Both the position numbers and the translations under genes were made by a program. From Fluviicola sp. (lineage in GTDB: Bacteria > Bacteroidota > Bacteroidia > Flavobacteriales_D > Crocinitomicaceae), in assembly GCA_002734065.2 (NCBI GenBank), contig NVXU02000009.1, positions 1 through 64,000 on the forward strand: 64,000 nt of DNA. Direction: 5' to 3'. The notes under the pieces are model-generated. The model worked only from the letters and a program-made list of their open reading frames with translations. It did no database searches and was not told the DNA's origin. Positions 47,223-56,366 of this stretch are shown in pieces (within the stretch, counting starts at the first letter, position 1; each line of letters opens with the position of its first letter).

Positions 47223-47624
47223 TTAAGGTATCAAATTTTGGATAATTGCCGTTATATCATACCACGCAATTAATTTATAGTCTTCTTTGAAATTTTTAAA
47301 CTTCTTCTTTGAATAAAATTCTCCTTTGTTTACCCCTCTAGACGCAACTGCTGAAATATAGGTTCTGTATTTTTCCTCTTGAACTTCGTTTATTAAGCCG
47401 TCTTTTTTCTCAAAATTCAATAGTTTGTCATAAACCCGTCTACATTTATCATCATAAAGGACTTCATATGCCTCGACAATGTTAACAAATTGTTTTGGAC
47501 TATCTAATAGATTCGAGTGCTGTTTTTCTGGATGCAATTGACTTGCTAATAACATACATTGTTTTCTAATCTCTCTGCTGGTTGCGTTTTTCTTAACTCC
47601 TAGTATATCGTAGTAATTTTTCAT
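47223..47624 (-). CDS. J-domain protein with HPE instead of HPD
   Basis: 133 residues. The N-terminal 65 residues are a J-domain: helix I NYYDILGVKKNATSREIRKQ, helix II, the loop L-H-P-E-K-Q (31-35), then FVNIVEAYEVLYDDKCRRVYD. J-domains stimulate Hsp70 ATPase through the HPD tripeptide; here the Asp is Glu, a change that in tested cases weakens or abolishes stimulation. The C-terminal part (about 75-133) is basic and without Gly/Phe or zinc modules. It could be a specialised or inactive co-chaperone. It is monocistronic. Confidence 0.85.
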   Translation of the reverse strand: MKNYYDILGVKKNATSREIRKQCMLLASQLHPEKQHSNLLDSPKQFVNIVEAYEVLYDDKCRRVYDKLLNFEKKDGLINEVQEEKYRTYISAVASRGVNKGEFYSKKKFKNFKEDYKLIAWYDITAIIQNLIP

Positions 47625-47718
47625 CTCATTCTAAAATTAACCATAATTTAAGAATAAATACAAAATGCTTCGTATTCTTTAAAATTTGTAATTCCTTAAT
47701 TTACCTTACTTTTACCTC

Positions 47719-48198
47719 ATGTCAGAAGAACTAGCAATCATTCGAGGCGGTAAAGCAGAACAATACAAAAGTCTTTTCCCTCAAATCAAAGCACTCGTTG
47801 GTGATGAAAAGGATGTAATTGCCAACCTTGCGAATGTTTCAGCAGCATTAAAAGAGGCTTTCAACTTCTTTTGGGTCGGTTTTTACTTGGTAAAGGATGA
47901 CGAATTGGTTTTAGGTCCGTTTCAAGGTCCAATTGCGTGCACCAGAATTCAAAAAGGGAAAGGTGTTTGCGGTTCTGCATGGGAAGATACAAAAACCTTC
48001 GTTGTTACCGATGTAGATGCCTTTCCAGGACATATTTCTTGCAGCCCACTCTCTAAAAGTGAAATCGTTGTCCCTTTGCTAAAGAACAATCAAGTAATTG
48101 CTGTTTTAGACATTGATAGCAAAGAATTGGCTACATTTGATGAAGTTGACAAACAATATTTAATCGAACTTTGCGAATGGCTCGTTACCGTTATTTAA
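47719..48198 (+). CDS. msrC: Free methionine-R-sulfoxide reductase (GAF type)
   Basis: 159 residues, a single GAF domain. It reduces free Met-R-sulfoxide. The three catalytic-site cysteines are C74 (GPIACTRI), C84 (GVCGSAW) and C108 (HISCSPLSKSEIVVP), with the same spacing (10 and 24) as the characterised E. coli enzyme (84, 94, 118). FNFFWVGFYLV and VLDIDSKELATFDEVD are other family segments. Cytoplasmic. The next gene begins inside its 3' end (22-nt overlap), so the two are translated from one message. Confidence 0.92.
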   Translation: MSEELAIIRGGKAEQYKSLFPQIKALVGDEKDVIANLANVSAALKEAFNFFWVGFYLVKDDELVLGPFQGPIACTRIQKGKGVCGSAWEDTKTFVVTDVDAFPGHISCSPLSKSEIVVPLLKNNQVIAVLDIDSKELATFDEVDKQYLIELCEWLVTVI

Positions 48199-49724
48199 TT
48201 TTTCTATCCATTATTCTGGCTTCTTGCGCACAGGTAGGAACAATTTCTGGCGGAGAAGTTGACCGTTTTGCTCCACAACCAATTGCAGACAAAGTACAAC
48301 CTCCCAACGAGAGTGTTTTCTTTACAGATAAGTCCATTGAGATTCCTTTTGATGAATTTATTCGTCTCAACAAGCCTTCTGAAAACATCATTATGGTTCC
48401 TCCCGGAGCAAAAATTGACGCAAGTGTAAAAGGGAAGACGCTTTTTCTTTCTTGGGAAGAAGACCTCGAACCCAACACAACCTACGCCATTTACCTTAAT
48501 AACGCCGTTAAAGACATCACCGAAAGCAATGACACTCTGATTCAATATGTTTTTTCTACAGGGGCCATCATTGATAGTTTAACCTATACAACGACTGTTG
48601 TTGATGCGTGGACCAATCAACCTGTGGCAGAATGCGTTGTTGGTTTGTTCGATATTGATTCTAATAAATTGGTGAGTTTTGGGAAAACGGACAATCGTGG
48701 CGTTGCTATTCTTCGATATTTATCTTCAGAATCATACAGAATTGTCGCTTTTATAGATGAAAACTTCGATTTGCAGGTGCAAGATCACGAAAAAGTCGGT
48801 TTTCCGGAGAATGATGTTGTTGAATTGACCTCCTCGATGACTGACAGTATTCCTATTCGGCTCTTTTCTCCAAAGCAAAAAACGAGGTTGAGAACCGTTA
48901 AATATATTGCTCCTGGGAGAATTGTTTTGGGCGCCAACAGAGACTTAAAAGACGCAAAAATCATTGTCAATAATGCGCCAATCGATTCTGACCAGATAAA
49001 AGAAATAAAATCTGACAGCCTGGTCGTTTTTATCAACACCGAAGAGATTAACACACTTGAGGTTGCCGTTCTTTCTGAAGAAATAAAAGACACCACCAAG
49101 TTGCGATTTACAGATGCGCAGAAAAAAAGAAACTTTTCTATCAGTAGTAAAAACAGCAACAATCAGTTTCGCCCAAGTGAGCAAATTTCATTCTTTTGCA
49201 ATGATTTTATTACTCAAATTGACACTTCTTTGATAGAATTAATGAATTTAACCGATTCGTCAATCATTGCCCCTTCTTCTATTCATTTTGAGTACGATGA
49301 ACTAATTATTGACCTCAATAAAGACAGTTTAACGGATCTTTACGTTTTATTTAAAGACAGTTCTATCACAACAACACATGCTGTTAGTAAAAAGCAGGGC
49401 TTTACTATTCAGCTCCTATTAGATAGAAAATTAGGTTCTATCAACCTTGATTTAAGTCATTATTCTTCAAGCATCATTCTTCAATTAATAAAAAATGGAA
49501 AGGTTATAAGAGAAGATACGATTGCCAAGCCTTCTTCAGAATATCTTCTTCAAGAATTGTTTCCTGGGGAGTATGTTTTTAAGGTTATTCAAGACCGCAA
49601 CGGCAATCAAAAGTGGGATGTCGGCGATTATTCTTCCAAAACACAAGCAGAAAACATTGATTATTACTCTACCCCTATTAAAGTTAGAGCCAACTGGGAT
49701 GTGGAAGTTAAATTAGGAGAATAG
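48177..49724 (+). CDS. Lipoprotein with bacterial Ig-like domains
   Basis: 515 residues from ATG 48177. The lipoprotein signal MARYRYLIFLSIILASCAQ has its Cys at 17, followed by GTISGGEVDRFAPQP, the usual start of this Bacteroidota family. An SbsA-type Ig-like domain (about 30-130: IEIPFDEFIRLNKPSENIIM, LEPNTTYAIYLNNAVKDITESN) leads to a carboxypeptidase-regulatory-like domain (about 135-215, TTVVDAWTNQPVAECVVGLFD) and a long beta-rich C-terminal half ending ENIDYYSTPIKVRANWDVEVKLGE. The protein is probably anchored in the outer membrane; function unknown. It overlaps msrC by 22 nt. Confidence 0.85.
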   Translation: MARYRYLIFLSIILASCAQVGTISGGEVDRFAPQPIADKVQPPNESVFFTDKSIEIPFDEFIRLNKPSENIIMVPPGAKIDASVKGKTLFLSWEEDLEPNTTYAIYLNNAVKDITESNDTLIQYVFSTGAIIDSLTYTTTVVDAWTNQPVAECVVGLFDIDSNKLVSFGKTDNRGVAILRYLSSESYRIVAFIDENFDLQVQDHEKVGFPENDVVELTSSMTDSIPIRLFSPKQKTRLRTVKYIAPGRIVLGANRDLKDAKIIVNNAPIDSDQIKEIKSDSLVVFINTEEINTLEVAVLSEEIKDTTKLRFTDAQKKRNFSISSKNSNNQFRPSEQISFFCNDFITQIDTSLIELMNLTDSSIIAPSSIHFEYDELIIDLNKDSLTDLYVLFKDSSITTTHAVSKKQGFTIQLLLDRKLGSINLDLSHYSSSIILQLIKNGKVIREDTIAKPSSEYLLQELFPGEYVFKVIQDRNGNQKWDVGDYSSKTQAENIDYYSTPIKVRANWDVEVKLGE

Positions 49725-49731
49725 ATCCTTT

Positions 49732-50325
49732 TTATTCTCCAAATCGCAACCTGTACAGGGAAGAAAACAAAATAATTCCCAAAACATAAACCAACTCGGG
49801 CAGAAGAATGAGTTGCGCTATTCCTAAGCACAAACCACCAAAAGCGATGATAGCAATGATTGCCTGAATGTGCGTTTTCCAAAGCTGAGTCATTTCTGTT
49901 GTTCTGAACTTTGCCCTCATCAAAAAGGTCATCTTGTATTGTTGATAGCTCAATAAAACAACCAAAGGAATAAGAATATAACCTTGCTTTATTCCCATTT
50001 CTTCATAGTTCAAAAAGGCTAAAAATTCTTGATAGAATTTGATTTCTGGAACAATAAAAAACATAGAAAAATGAATTAAAACTATCGAAAAGATCAACAA
50101 AACAGAGCTTATCACTCCTTTTTTAATCCAATTCTGCTTGTTTTTAGCTTTTTGCTGAAAAGATTGTGTTTTTTTCGATTTTAGGTGCATTATTCCTTCG
50201 TTCGCTATCATATCAATGAAATAAAACAGAAGAATAAAGTACAAGCTCCAGTTCCAAAAAAAGAAACCAAGTAGCGGAATAAACCCTTCTAAAATAACCT
50301 GTATAAACCGTTGTTTTGTACTCAA
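49732..50325 (-). CDS. Integral membrane protein, unknown
   Basis: 197 residues with five to six hydrophobic segments (GFIPLLGFFFWNWSLYFILLFYFI, VISSVLLIFSIVLIHFSMFFIV, YILIPLVVLLSYQQ, AIIAIIAFGGLCLGIAQLILL, LVYVLGIILFSSL) and basic cytoplasmic loops (KSKKTQSFQQKAKNKQNW). I do not recognise a characterised family; it resembles small Bacteroidota DUF membrane proteins. The ATG overlaps the stop of the upstream TPR lipoprotein gene by 4 nt, so translation is coupled. Confidence 0.7.
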   Translation of the reverse strand: MSTKQRFIQVILEGFIPLLGFFFWNWSLYFILLFYFIDMIANEGIMHLKSKKTQSFQQKAKNKQNWIKKGVISSVLLIFSIVLIHFSMFFIVPEIKFYQEFLAFLNYEEMGIKQGYILIPLVVLLSYQQYKMTFLMRAKFRTTEMTQLWKTHIQAIIAIIAFGGLCLGIAQLILLPELVYVLGIILFSSLYRLRFGE

Positions 50326-51338
50326 TACTTCAGTTTATTAGCGCGAATACGCGCGGCTTCAAATTCAGGATTGTACTTAAGACAGTTGCCATAAGCGGTA
50401 AGCGCCTGAGATATATTTCCTTTGCTTTCGTGCGCAAGTGCAAGGTTATACCACGCCTCAACATAGCGAGGTTCCGTTTCCAAAGCACTTTTGTAAAAAT
50501 ACAAGGCACTGTCTAGATCGTTTTCTACAAATTGTTTGATGTATCCTTGATGAAACAAGCCTCTTGAAACGTATATATCCACCGTGTCGGTAGCCATTTC
50601 TCTGTACATTTCTTTGGCGCCTTCAATTTGTCCGTGTGTTTCTTTAGAAAAAGCAACTTGGTACTTAAATTCTAAGTCGTTTGGATTTAATTTTTGTGCC
50701 GTAACAAAGTATTCTACACATTGCGGATTGTTTTCTGCTTGGTAAATCTGAGCCAGTCTAAAATAGGCCAAGTAAAAATTCGGGTCTTGCTGAACTGCCG
50801 TTTCATAGGATGATTTTGCTAATTCGGTGTTCTCCAAAATCATGTAAGCTGTTCCTTTAAGAACGTAAGCATCTCTAACTTTCGGGTCAATGCGCAATGC
50901 TTCGTTGGCATATTGAAACGTTCTGTCAAAATCTTGTTGAAACAAATAAGTAGACGCCAAACCAACCAAAGCGCGCGTGTTTTTAGGTTGCTTTGTGATA
51001 ATAAATTTATAGTGTCTTTGGGCTTGCTGAACTTCTTTTATCGTTCTTCCCAGCTTGTTATTGATTACGTCTGCATAGAGCACTCTTGCTTCAAGGTTGT
51101 TAGAATCTAGCCGAAAAGCACGCGCTCCATCTGGTAAAGCAAGGTCGTATTTAAGTTCTGTGAAATAATCATTCCCTCTTTTTAACAACAATGAAATACT
51201 GTCAGGAAATTCTACCAATAAACTATCAATTGATTGTTCTTTTTCTGTCGTCGGTTGATCCGTATTATTTTCTTTGCAGTTAGAAAATAATAAAACTGTT
51301 ATTCCAAAAACGGTCGCTAAAAAAGATGCTTTTTTCAT
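50322..51338 (-). CDS. TPR-repeat lipoprotein
   Basis: 338 residues. The lipoprotein signal MKKASFLATVFGITVLLFSNCKENN places the Cys at 21. After an acidic linker, TPR units run from about 55 to 330 (for example FDRTFQYANEALRIDPKVRDAYVLKG, ALYFYKSALETEPRYVEAWYNLALAHESKGNISQAL in parts). It is likely anchored in the inner or outer membrane facing the periplasm and serving as a protein scaffold; partners are unknown. It overlaps the downstream membrane protein gene by 4 nt. Confidence 0.85.
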   Translation of the reverse strand: MKKASFLATVFGITVLLFSNCKENNTDQPTTEKEQSIDSLLVEFPDSISLLLKRGNDYFTELKYDLALPDGARAFRLDSNNLEARVLYADVINNKLGRTIKEVQQAQRHYKFIITKQPKNTRALVGLASTYLFQQDFDRTFQYANEALRIDPKVRDAYVLKGTAYMILENTELAKSSYETAVQQDPNFYLAYFRLAQIYQAENNPQCVEYFVTAQKLNPNDLEFKYQVAFSKETHGQIEGAKEMYREMATDTVDIYVSRGLFHQGYIKQFVENDLDSALYFYKSALETEPRYVEAWYNLALAHESKGNISQALTAYGNCLKYNPEFEAARIRANKLKY

Positions 51339-51469
51339 ACCTGTAAAGATATTCGAATTTTTCTTATTCCGCCATCATCAGAATAGAAGCTTGACACCAA
51401 ACGCTCATTAATTACGACAATTTATCCTTTTTTGAGTTGTTTTTAATCTTCTTCTTTTGTCAAAACAGC

Positions 51470-51509
51470 CGATTTTTCGCAAAATTCAATTGAATTTTGC
51501 GAAAAATCG
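51470..51509. repeat. 40-bp perfect palindrome between genes
   Basis: Arms of 20 bp read outwards from the axis of CAATTG; the left arm starts CGATTTTTCGCAAAATTC. The inner 32 bp (51474-51505) are identical to the palindrome inside the coding sequence at 20809-20840. It lies 70 nt upstream of a small membrane protein gene and 131 nt from the divergent TPR lipoprotein gene. Confidence 0.95.
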
Positions 51510-51566
51510 ATAAAATCAGGTAAAATGAAGAAAAATCTTGTTCTATGATTTTTCATTGATTTTTTG

Positions 51567-51574
51567 TACTTTTG
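51567..51574 (+). promoter_or_regulatory. Bacteroidota -7 box upstream of small membrane protein gene
   Basis: TACTTTTG fits TAnnTTTG and ends 4 nt before the ATG at 51579. Confidence 0.5.
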
Positions 51575-51578
51575 TACC

Positions 51579-51824
51579 ATGTCAAAGTGGACGAAATACC
51601 TTCTAGTCTTTTTGTTTCTGATGATAATTGATTTATCATTTGGACAAGGTTGTTCTCAGTGCAAGCTTCTAGCAGAACAAGGAAGTCAACTTGATGAAGC
51701 CTCTTTTGGAAGCAATATTAACTACGGTATTCTCTATTTAATGGCGGTTCCTTATATACTATTGTTTATTTTCTTTAGAAAGAGAATTAAGCGTGTTTTT
51801 AAAGCACTGACAGAAAAAATGTAG
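51579..51824 (+). CDS. Small CXXC-containing membrane protein
   Basis: 81 residues from ATG 51579 (a frame extending to 51564 adds five residues and overlaps the -7 box). A signal-like first helix (YLLVFLFLMIIDLSFG) is followed by QGCSQCKLLAEQGSQLDEASFG with a CXXC, then NINYGILYLMAVPYILLFIFFRKRIKRVFKAL (in parts), a second helix ending in a basic cytoplasmic tail. The CXXC would be periplasmic. The layout recurs in Bacteroidota small hypothetical proteins; no function is known. It ends 2 nt from the convergent PorP/SprF gene. Confidence 0.75.
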   Translation: MSKWTKYLLVFLFLMIIDLSFGQGCSQCKLLAEQGSQLDEASFGSNINYGILYLMAVPYILLFIFFRKRIKRVFKALTEKM

Positions 51825-51825
51825 C

Positions 51826-52869
51826 TTAAAACCTCCTTTTTCTTGTTTTAAACAAAGAATGGTCTCGATTTGTAAAGGAGAGTGAGAATTCTAAAGATCC
51901 ACCCCTGTATGCCCTTCTTAATTCTGAAATAGTAACATCGTAAGAAATTCCAAATTGGAAACCTTTCCAGTCAATCATTATAGACGGAATTATGGCATCT
52001 TTAAATCGATAATAAGTTCCAAAACCAAAGAATGCTTCTTGTGTGTTTCCGGTAATCTTGGTTCCATTTACAAAACGGTAACGTAGCATTACACCGAGTA
52101 AAGTTTCCATTTGAGGTCCTTGAATAAACTGAACGGCATTTGCATCTAAAGCAAAAGGGCTTCCTGAAAATTCTTTTACAAAACCAATATGACCCACATA
52201 TTTTCTATACAAGGGTTCTGCTGCTGATCCTCCAGCATATCTAAATTTTGGTTGATTTATATGAAAAACAGATGCTCCAATTTTTAATTTAAAGTCATTG
52301 TCTCTTTGAAAAGAGTTTTTTCCACCGTCATACACGTAGTAAAGTCCTGCTGAGGCATCAATATAGGTAAATGATGTCAATGTGTTGATTTCTCCCGGAA
52401 GAGCTGAATCAAAGCGTTCCCCGTTCCATTGCGACAGAAATGACACATTAGAAAGTGTCGCTTTTCTTTGCCCAAAACCTCCTTGAATTCCCAAAGAAAT
52501 AGTGTGTCCCGAACGGCCCATGGGTAAAATTCCGCTCAATGTTAGCGAGCCCGCTTGGTTGCCAAATTTAGAATCTCCTCCGACATCATTAAAAAACTGA
52601 ATTCCTAAACCAAGATGCGCTTTATCGTTCATTGTTGATTTTCCTAGGTTAATGTCCGCTCCAATTGCTGTTGTATTAAACTGTGTGCCTGCCCCTAACC
52701 ATTGGTTTCTTTGGTTAATAATTACACGCTCCCAGCCATCATAAACCCCTGCTGCACCTGGATTTATAAACAACGGTGTTTGAAAAGACTGCGCAAAGTG
52801 TAAATCTTGTCCGAATGAAATCAAACTAACAATACTGACAATAACGGTGATTATATATCTATTCATCAT
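51826..52869 (-). CDS. PorP/SprF family type IX-associated outer-membrane protein
   Basis: 347 residues with signal peptide (MMNRYIITVIVSIVSLISFGQ) and the family opening DLHFAQSFQTPLFINPGAAG then RNQWLGAGTQF. Beta-strand repeats follow (LGLGIQFFNDVGGDSKFG, ISLGIQGGFGQRKA, FGFGTYYRFKDAIIPSIMIDWKGFQFGISYDV in parts). By family it helps secrete or hold a type B T9SS protein. The stop of the adjacent CotH-type surface protein and this start share one base (52869), so the two are translationally coupled and form the second cargo/partner pair in the window. Confidence 0.92.
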   Translation of the reverse strand: MMNRYIITVIVSIVSLISFGQDLHFAQSFQTPLFINPGAAGVYDGWERVIINQRNQWLGAGTQFNTTAIGADINLGKSTMNDKAHLGLGIQFFNDVGGDSKFGNQAGSLTLSGILPMGRSGHTISLGIQGGFGQRKATLSNVSFLSQWNGERFDSALPGEINTLTSFTYIDASAGLYYVYDGGKNSFQRDNDFKLKIGASVFHINQPKFRYAGGSAAEPLYRKYVGHIGFVKEFSGSPFALDANAVQFIQGPQMETLLGVMLRYRFVNGTKITGNTQEAFFGFGTYYRFKDAIIPSIMIDWKGFQFGISYDVTISELRRAYRGGSLEFSLSFTNRDHSLFKTRKRRF

Positions 52870-55800
52870 TATTTAACTAAAGTTATATTTCCTGACAATG
52901 ATTCTGTTCTACCATCAATGTATTTTACATCTACCATATAAGCATATACTCCTGAATTAACGGGTTGTCCATTATAAAGTCCATCCCATTCAAAATCAAA
53001 GTCTGTTGATTTTAACATTCTATTTCCCCATCTATCATAGATAGAAAAAGTAATACTCGCAATGTCTTTTCCCACGATAATTGAGTAAATGTCATTGTTT
53101 CCATCTGTATTTGGTGAGAACCCCGTTGGAATATGAATTCCTGTGATACAAATTTCTTGCGAAGAATTTGGATCACACACGTCTAAAGGGTCTGAGTTAT
53201 CTCCAACCTCTTGGCCGTCTGATATGCCATCTCCATCAGTGTCGGGATTGTTAGGATCTGTTCCAACAACAACTTCTTCACAGTCTGTTAAACCATCGCC
53301 ATCAGAATCAAGAGTCGATAATCCTTGAGGGTCACATGGGTCTAATGGGTCACTTGTGTTGCCTGCTGGGTCATAAGGTGTTGATGGGTCGTCTACTCCA
53401 GTAACCTCTTCTCCATCTGTTGCTCCGTCACCATCTGTATCAGGATTGTTAGGGTCTGTTCCTAAAATGTCTTCCTGTGCATCAAATATTCCATCGCCAT
53501 CCGTGTCTGTTTGACAACCAGGAAAGAAATCATCTGGGTCACAAGGGTTAAGAGGGTCGCTTGTTCCTGTTGGGACAAGTCCTGTTGCTGGATCATCAAC
53601 TCCTGTCAACTCTTCTCCATCTGTTAACCCGTCGCCATCCGTATCAGGATTGTTTGGGTCTGTACCAGCTGTTGCCTCGTCTGCATTTGTTACTCCGTCA
53701 TTATCTGGGTCACAATCTGGACCTGAACTATCTGGGTCACAGGGGTCATTTTCATCAGAGATTCCGGTTGGAACTACTGGTGTTGCTGGGTCATCATTTC
53801 CTGTTATTTCTTCACAATCTCTATAGCCGTCGCCATCCGTGTCTATTGTTAACGCACCTATTGGGTCGCAAGGGTCTAGCGGGTCAGTTCCATTAGCAAT
53901 TTCCACTCCATCATTGATTCCGTCGCCATCCGTGTCAGGATTGTTTGGGTCAGTACCATAGATGTTTATTTCATCGTCATTCAAAATTCCATCTCCATCA
54001 ATATCTGGGTTTAATGGAATGAAAAACGCTACAATATTTTCCGGTCCATTAATCATGATGCTATTTGTGTCTTCTATTGTCGGGTTTGCCATCGGTCCTG
54101 TTGTGAATTCCCAATGATCAAACATCCAGCCTGTATTTGGAACAGCTATTGTGTTGGTTGCAATTCCACCAAAATAGGTCGTTGCCCAAGGATATGTTGG
54201 CGGCCAAATAGAATTTACTTTTATTGTGCCCGAATTTGGAGGATTGACATCAAAAGTGACAGCATAGGGTCCTGTTAAATTATAACAATCTATTAATCCC
54301 TGTTCCATTGCTAAACATCTTGCGTTGATAAAATCTCTCAGTGTTTGCACGTTTGCTTGCCATCCAGCCACAGAGCCACCCCAGCGAGTAGTATGAGCCG
54401 TCATTTCAGGAGTGATTTCGTTAATCATACTATCAAGCAATGCATTCATACTTGGGCAAGAGAAAGAAGTGTTTATTAAATCTGCATATCGCGTAATGTA
54501 ATACTGTTCAACTGTTGGATTTTCTGCAATTAATTTAGACAAAATTCCCGTGTGTCCCTGACCTCCAGGATTTGGTAGGTTTTCTGCGTTACAAGGGTCT
54601 GCATTTGCCGAGGGGTCTGGTATTCCAGTATAATTAATATAGTGTCCAAAAGTTGCGTCCATGTCCCAAAGTGTATATCTCCATTTCTTTTTTGAACCTA
54701 AAGGATCCATTCCTCTCCACCAGGCAGTATTCCAATTTAGCCAATCTTGATTAACGGTATAAGAATTAATCATAAAATAATCCGCCAAAGACGCCCATTT
54801 TAATTGAGACTTAACATAGTCAAAATTTGGCCCTGGTCCCATATTGTTTGCTTGAATATAATTGACAAGCGCATCCCAATCATTCTGCGCATTTGGAGCC
54901 CCGTACTCTTCCCAAGTAGCGCCCCAAGTCTTTAGGTATTGTAAATTAAACTTGTCTTGGTCATAATAATAATCCGTAAAGTCATGGTCATCTGCTTTTT
55001 CTCTAATTTCATAAACCCCCCAATATTGCCCGTTCACATAAACAACACAAGGTCTCCATGTTCGTACATCAAGTAATAAATCTGAGCGAAGAGAAAGGGT
55101 GTGAATAAATGCATCTCTAATGTGCGCTCCTCCTGTCTCAAAAGGGTAATTGTCACTTGCCCCAGGTTTAAACATCACTCTTTGAAAGTCTGTTCTTAAT
55201 TTTTCGGGGAAAATTTGATGGTCTAAGTCATCATTATACCCAAATTGATCTTTCATGATGAAATCAAACCCTCTTTGGTCGTATGCCCAAGAATCATTCC
55301 CGTGTTTATTAAAATTCCCCTGTCCTTCGTCTATAAATGTCCCGTCTTGCTCAAAAAATTCAAGTACTCCAATTTTATTCGACGGACTAAATTGATTTCC
55401 ATTTGCTAGCAAGTCAAAAACACCAAAACTACAAACCGAAACAACAGGTATAGAGTGAGTAACATTAATAAAGTAGGTGTTTGTTTCAATAAAACTAGGC
55501 TCGTCTGCTCCAAAAGCGATTGCTCTTAAAACAGCCGTACTCGGAATGTTAACGGGGCCCGAATAAATCGTTGATGCGCCGTTTGGCGTAGTTCCATCCG
55601 TCGTGTATCTAATCGTTGCTAATGGGTCAGCTGTTATAATAGTAACTGTTTGTGCACCTACATAAAAGCCAGCCGCCAAACTAAAAATTGGTTTTGGTTG
55701 ATAAAAATTCTGTGCTCCTGTATTATTTGCGTTTGGGGTTGGGCTAGTAAATAGCTTCCAATCCGCAGCGCCATTCGTTGAGCGCCCAACAGAGTGGTCC

Positions 55801-56213
55801 ATTTTTGTTAGGTGTATTATTTTTAAAGAATCTATAACATTTCCAAAACTATTACTTAAAATTATCCACTCTCCTTGCGTTTGTTTTAGGTTGAAATTTG
55901 GGTGCAGTTCATTACCATTTACAGTGTTTTTCCTTGACCCAATAACCATTAAAAACCCATTCGCCGGCACCGTTCCACTCGGTATTTGCCACTTCAAAAG
56001 GTTGCTTGCTTTATCAGAAAGGTAATATCCTGTTAAATCAAAAGGAGCTCCCGATGTGTTATATAGTTCAATCCAATCTTCATTTTCTCCATAATTATCA
56101 ACATATCCGTTCATATTGGAACAAGAATATTCGTTAATTATAACTTGTGCATCAAGGCTGCTTGACATACAAAATAGAAGGCCGAAAAAGAGTAGTTTTT
56201 TTGAGTAATTCAT
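52869..56213 (-). CDS. CotH-domain, TSP3-repeat T9SS type B surface protein
   Basis: 1114 residues. Signal peptide (MNYSKKLLFFGLLFCMSSSLDAQ); lamin-tail domain (about 24-130: VIINEYSCSNMNGYVDNYGE, DWIELYNTSGAPFDLTGYYL); chitobiase-type Ig domain (about 165-245); CotH kinase-like domain (about 255-550) with GVYEIREKADDHDFTDYYY and LWDMDATFGHY, the ATP-binding and metal-site motifs of the atypical CotH kinases; then seven or more thrombospondin type 3 repeats (about 730-1010, D-x-D-G-D-G-x-x-D-G, calcium binding); and a CHU_C sorting domain (PTGFSPNTDGNNDIY, IYDRWGNRML, EWDGLYNG). It may be a surface protein kinase or an adhesin using the fold. It precedes and overlaps the PorP/SprF gene. Confidence 0.9.
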   Translation of the reverse strand: MNYSKKLLFFGLLFCMSSSLDAQVIINEYSCSNMNGYVDNYGENEDWIELYNTSGAPFDLTGYYLSDKASNLLKWQIPSGTVPANGFLMVIGSRKNTVNGNELHPNFNLKQTQGEWIILSNSFGNVIDSLKIIHLTKMDHSVGRSTNGAADWKLFTSPTPNANNTGAQNFYQPKPIFSLAAGFYVGAQTVTIITADPLATIRYTTDGTTPNGASTIYSGPVNIPSTAVLRAIAFGADEPSFIETNTYFINVTHSIPVVSVCSFGVFDLLANGNQFSPSNKIGVLEFFEQDGTFIDEGQGNFNKHGNDSWAYDQRGFDFIMKDQFGYNDDLDHQIFPEKLRTDFQRVMFKPGASDNYPFETGGAHIRDAFIHTLSLRSDLLLDVRTWRPCVVYVNGQYWGVYEIREKADDHDFTDYYYDQDKFNLQYLKTWGATWEEYGAPNAQNDWDALVNYIQANNMGPGPNFDYVKSQLKWASLADYFMINSYTVNQDWLNWNTAWWRGMDPLGSKKKWRYTLWDMDATFGHYINYTGIPDPSANADPCNAENLPNPGGQGHTGILSKLIAENPTVEQYYITRYADLINTSFSCPSMNALLDSMINEITPEMTAHTTRWGGSVAGWQANVQTLRDFINARCLAMEQGLIDCYNLTGPYAVTFDVNPPNSGTIKVNSIWPPTYPWATTYFGGIATNTIAVPNTGWMFDHWEFTTGPMANPTIEDTNSIMINGPENIVAFFIPLNPDIDGDGILNDDEINIYGTDPNNPDTDGDGINDGVEIANGTDPLDPCDPIGALTIDTDGDGYRDCEEITGNDDPATPVVPTGISDENDPCDPDSSGPDCDPDNDGVTNADEATAGTDPNNPDTDGDGLTDGEELTGVDDPATGLVPTGTSDPLNPCDPDDFFPGCQTDTDGDGIFDAQEDILGTDPNNPDTDGDGATDGEEVTGVDDPSTPYDPAGNTSDPLDPCDPQGLSTLDSDGDGLTDCEEVVVGTDPNNPDTDGDGISDGQEVGDNSDPLDVCDPNSSQEICITGIHIPTGFSPNTDGNNDIYSIIVGKDIASITFSIYDRWGNRMLKSTDFDFEWDGLYNGQPVNSGVYAYMVDVKYIDGRTESLSGNITLVK

Positions 56214-56286
56214 AATAACAGTTTAGAAATCGTCTTAATTTATTAATAAGATTTTACCAATAATACGTTTTTTTTAGTTAAAATCA

Positions 56287-56294
56287 TATATTTG
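56287..56294 (+). promoter_or_regulatory. Bacteroidota -7 box upstream of lipoprotein/DUF2490 pair
   Basis: TATATTTG fits TAnnTTTG, 72 nt before the ATG at 56367, in the divergent region with the CotH gene. Confidence 0.45.
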
Positions 56295-56366
56295 TAACGA
56301 ATAAACTCACACAAAGGTTGTATTTCTAAGCAAAGATTTCTACCTTGTAGTATAATTTAAAATTTT

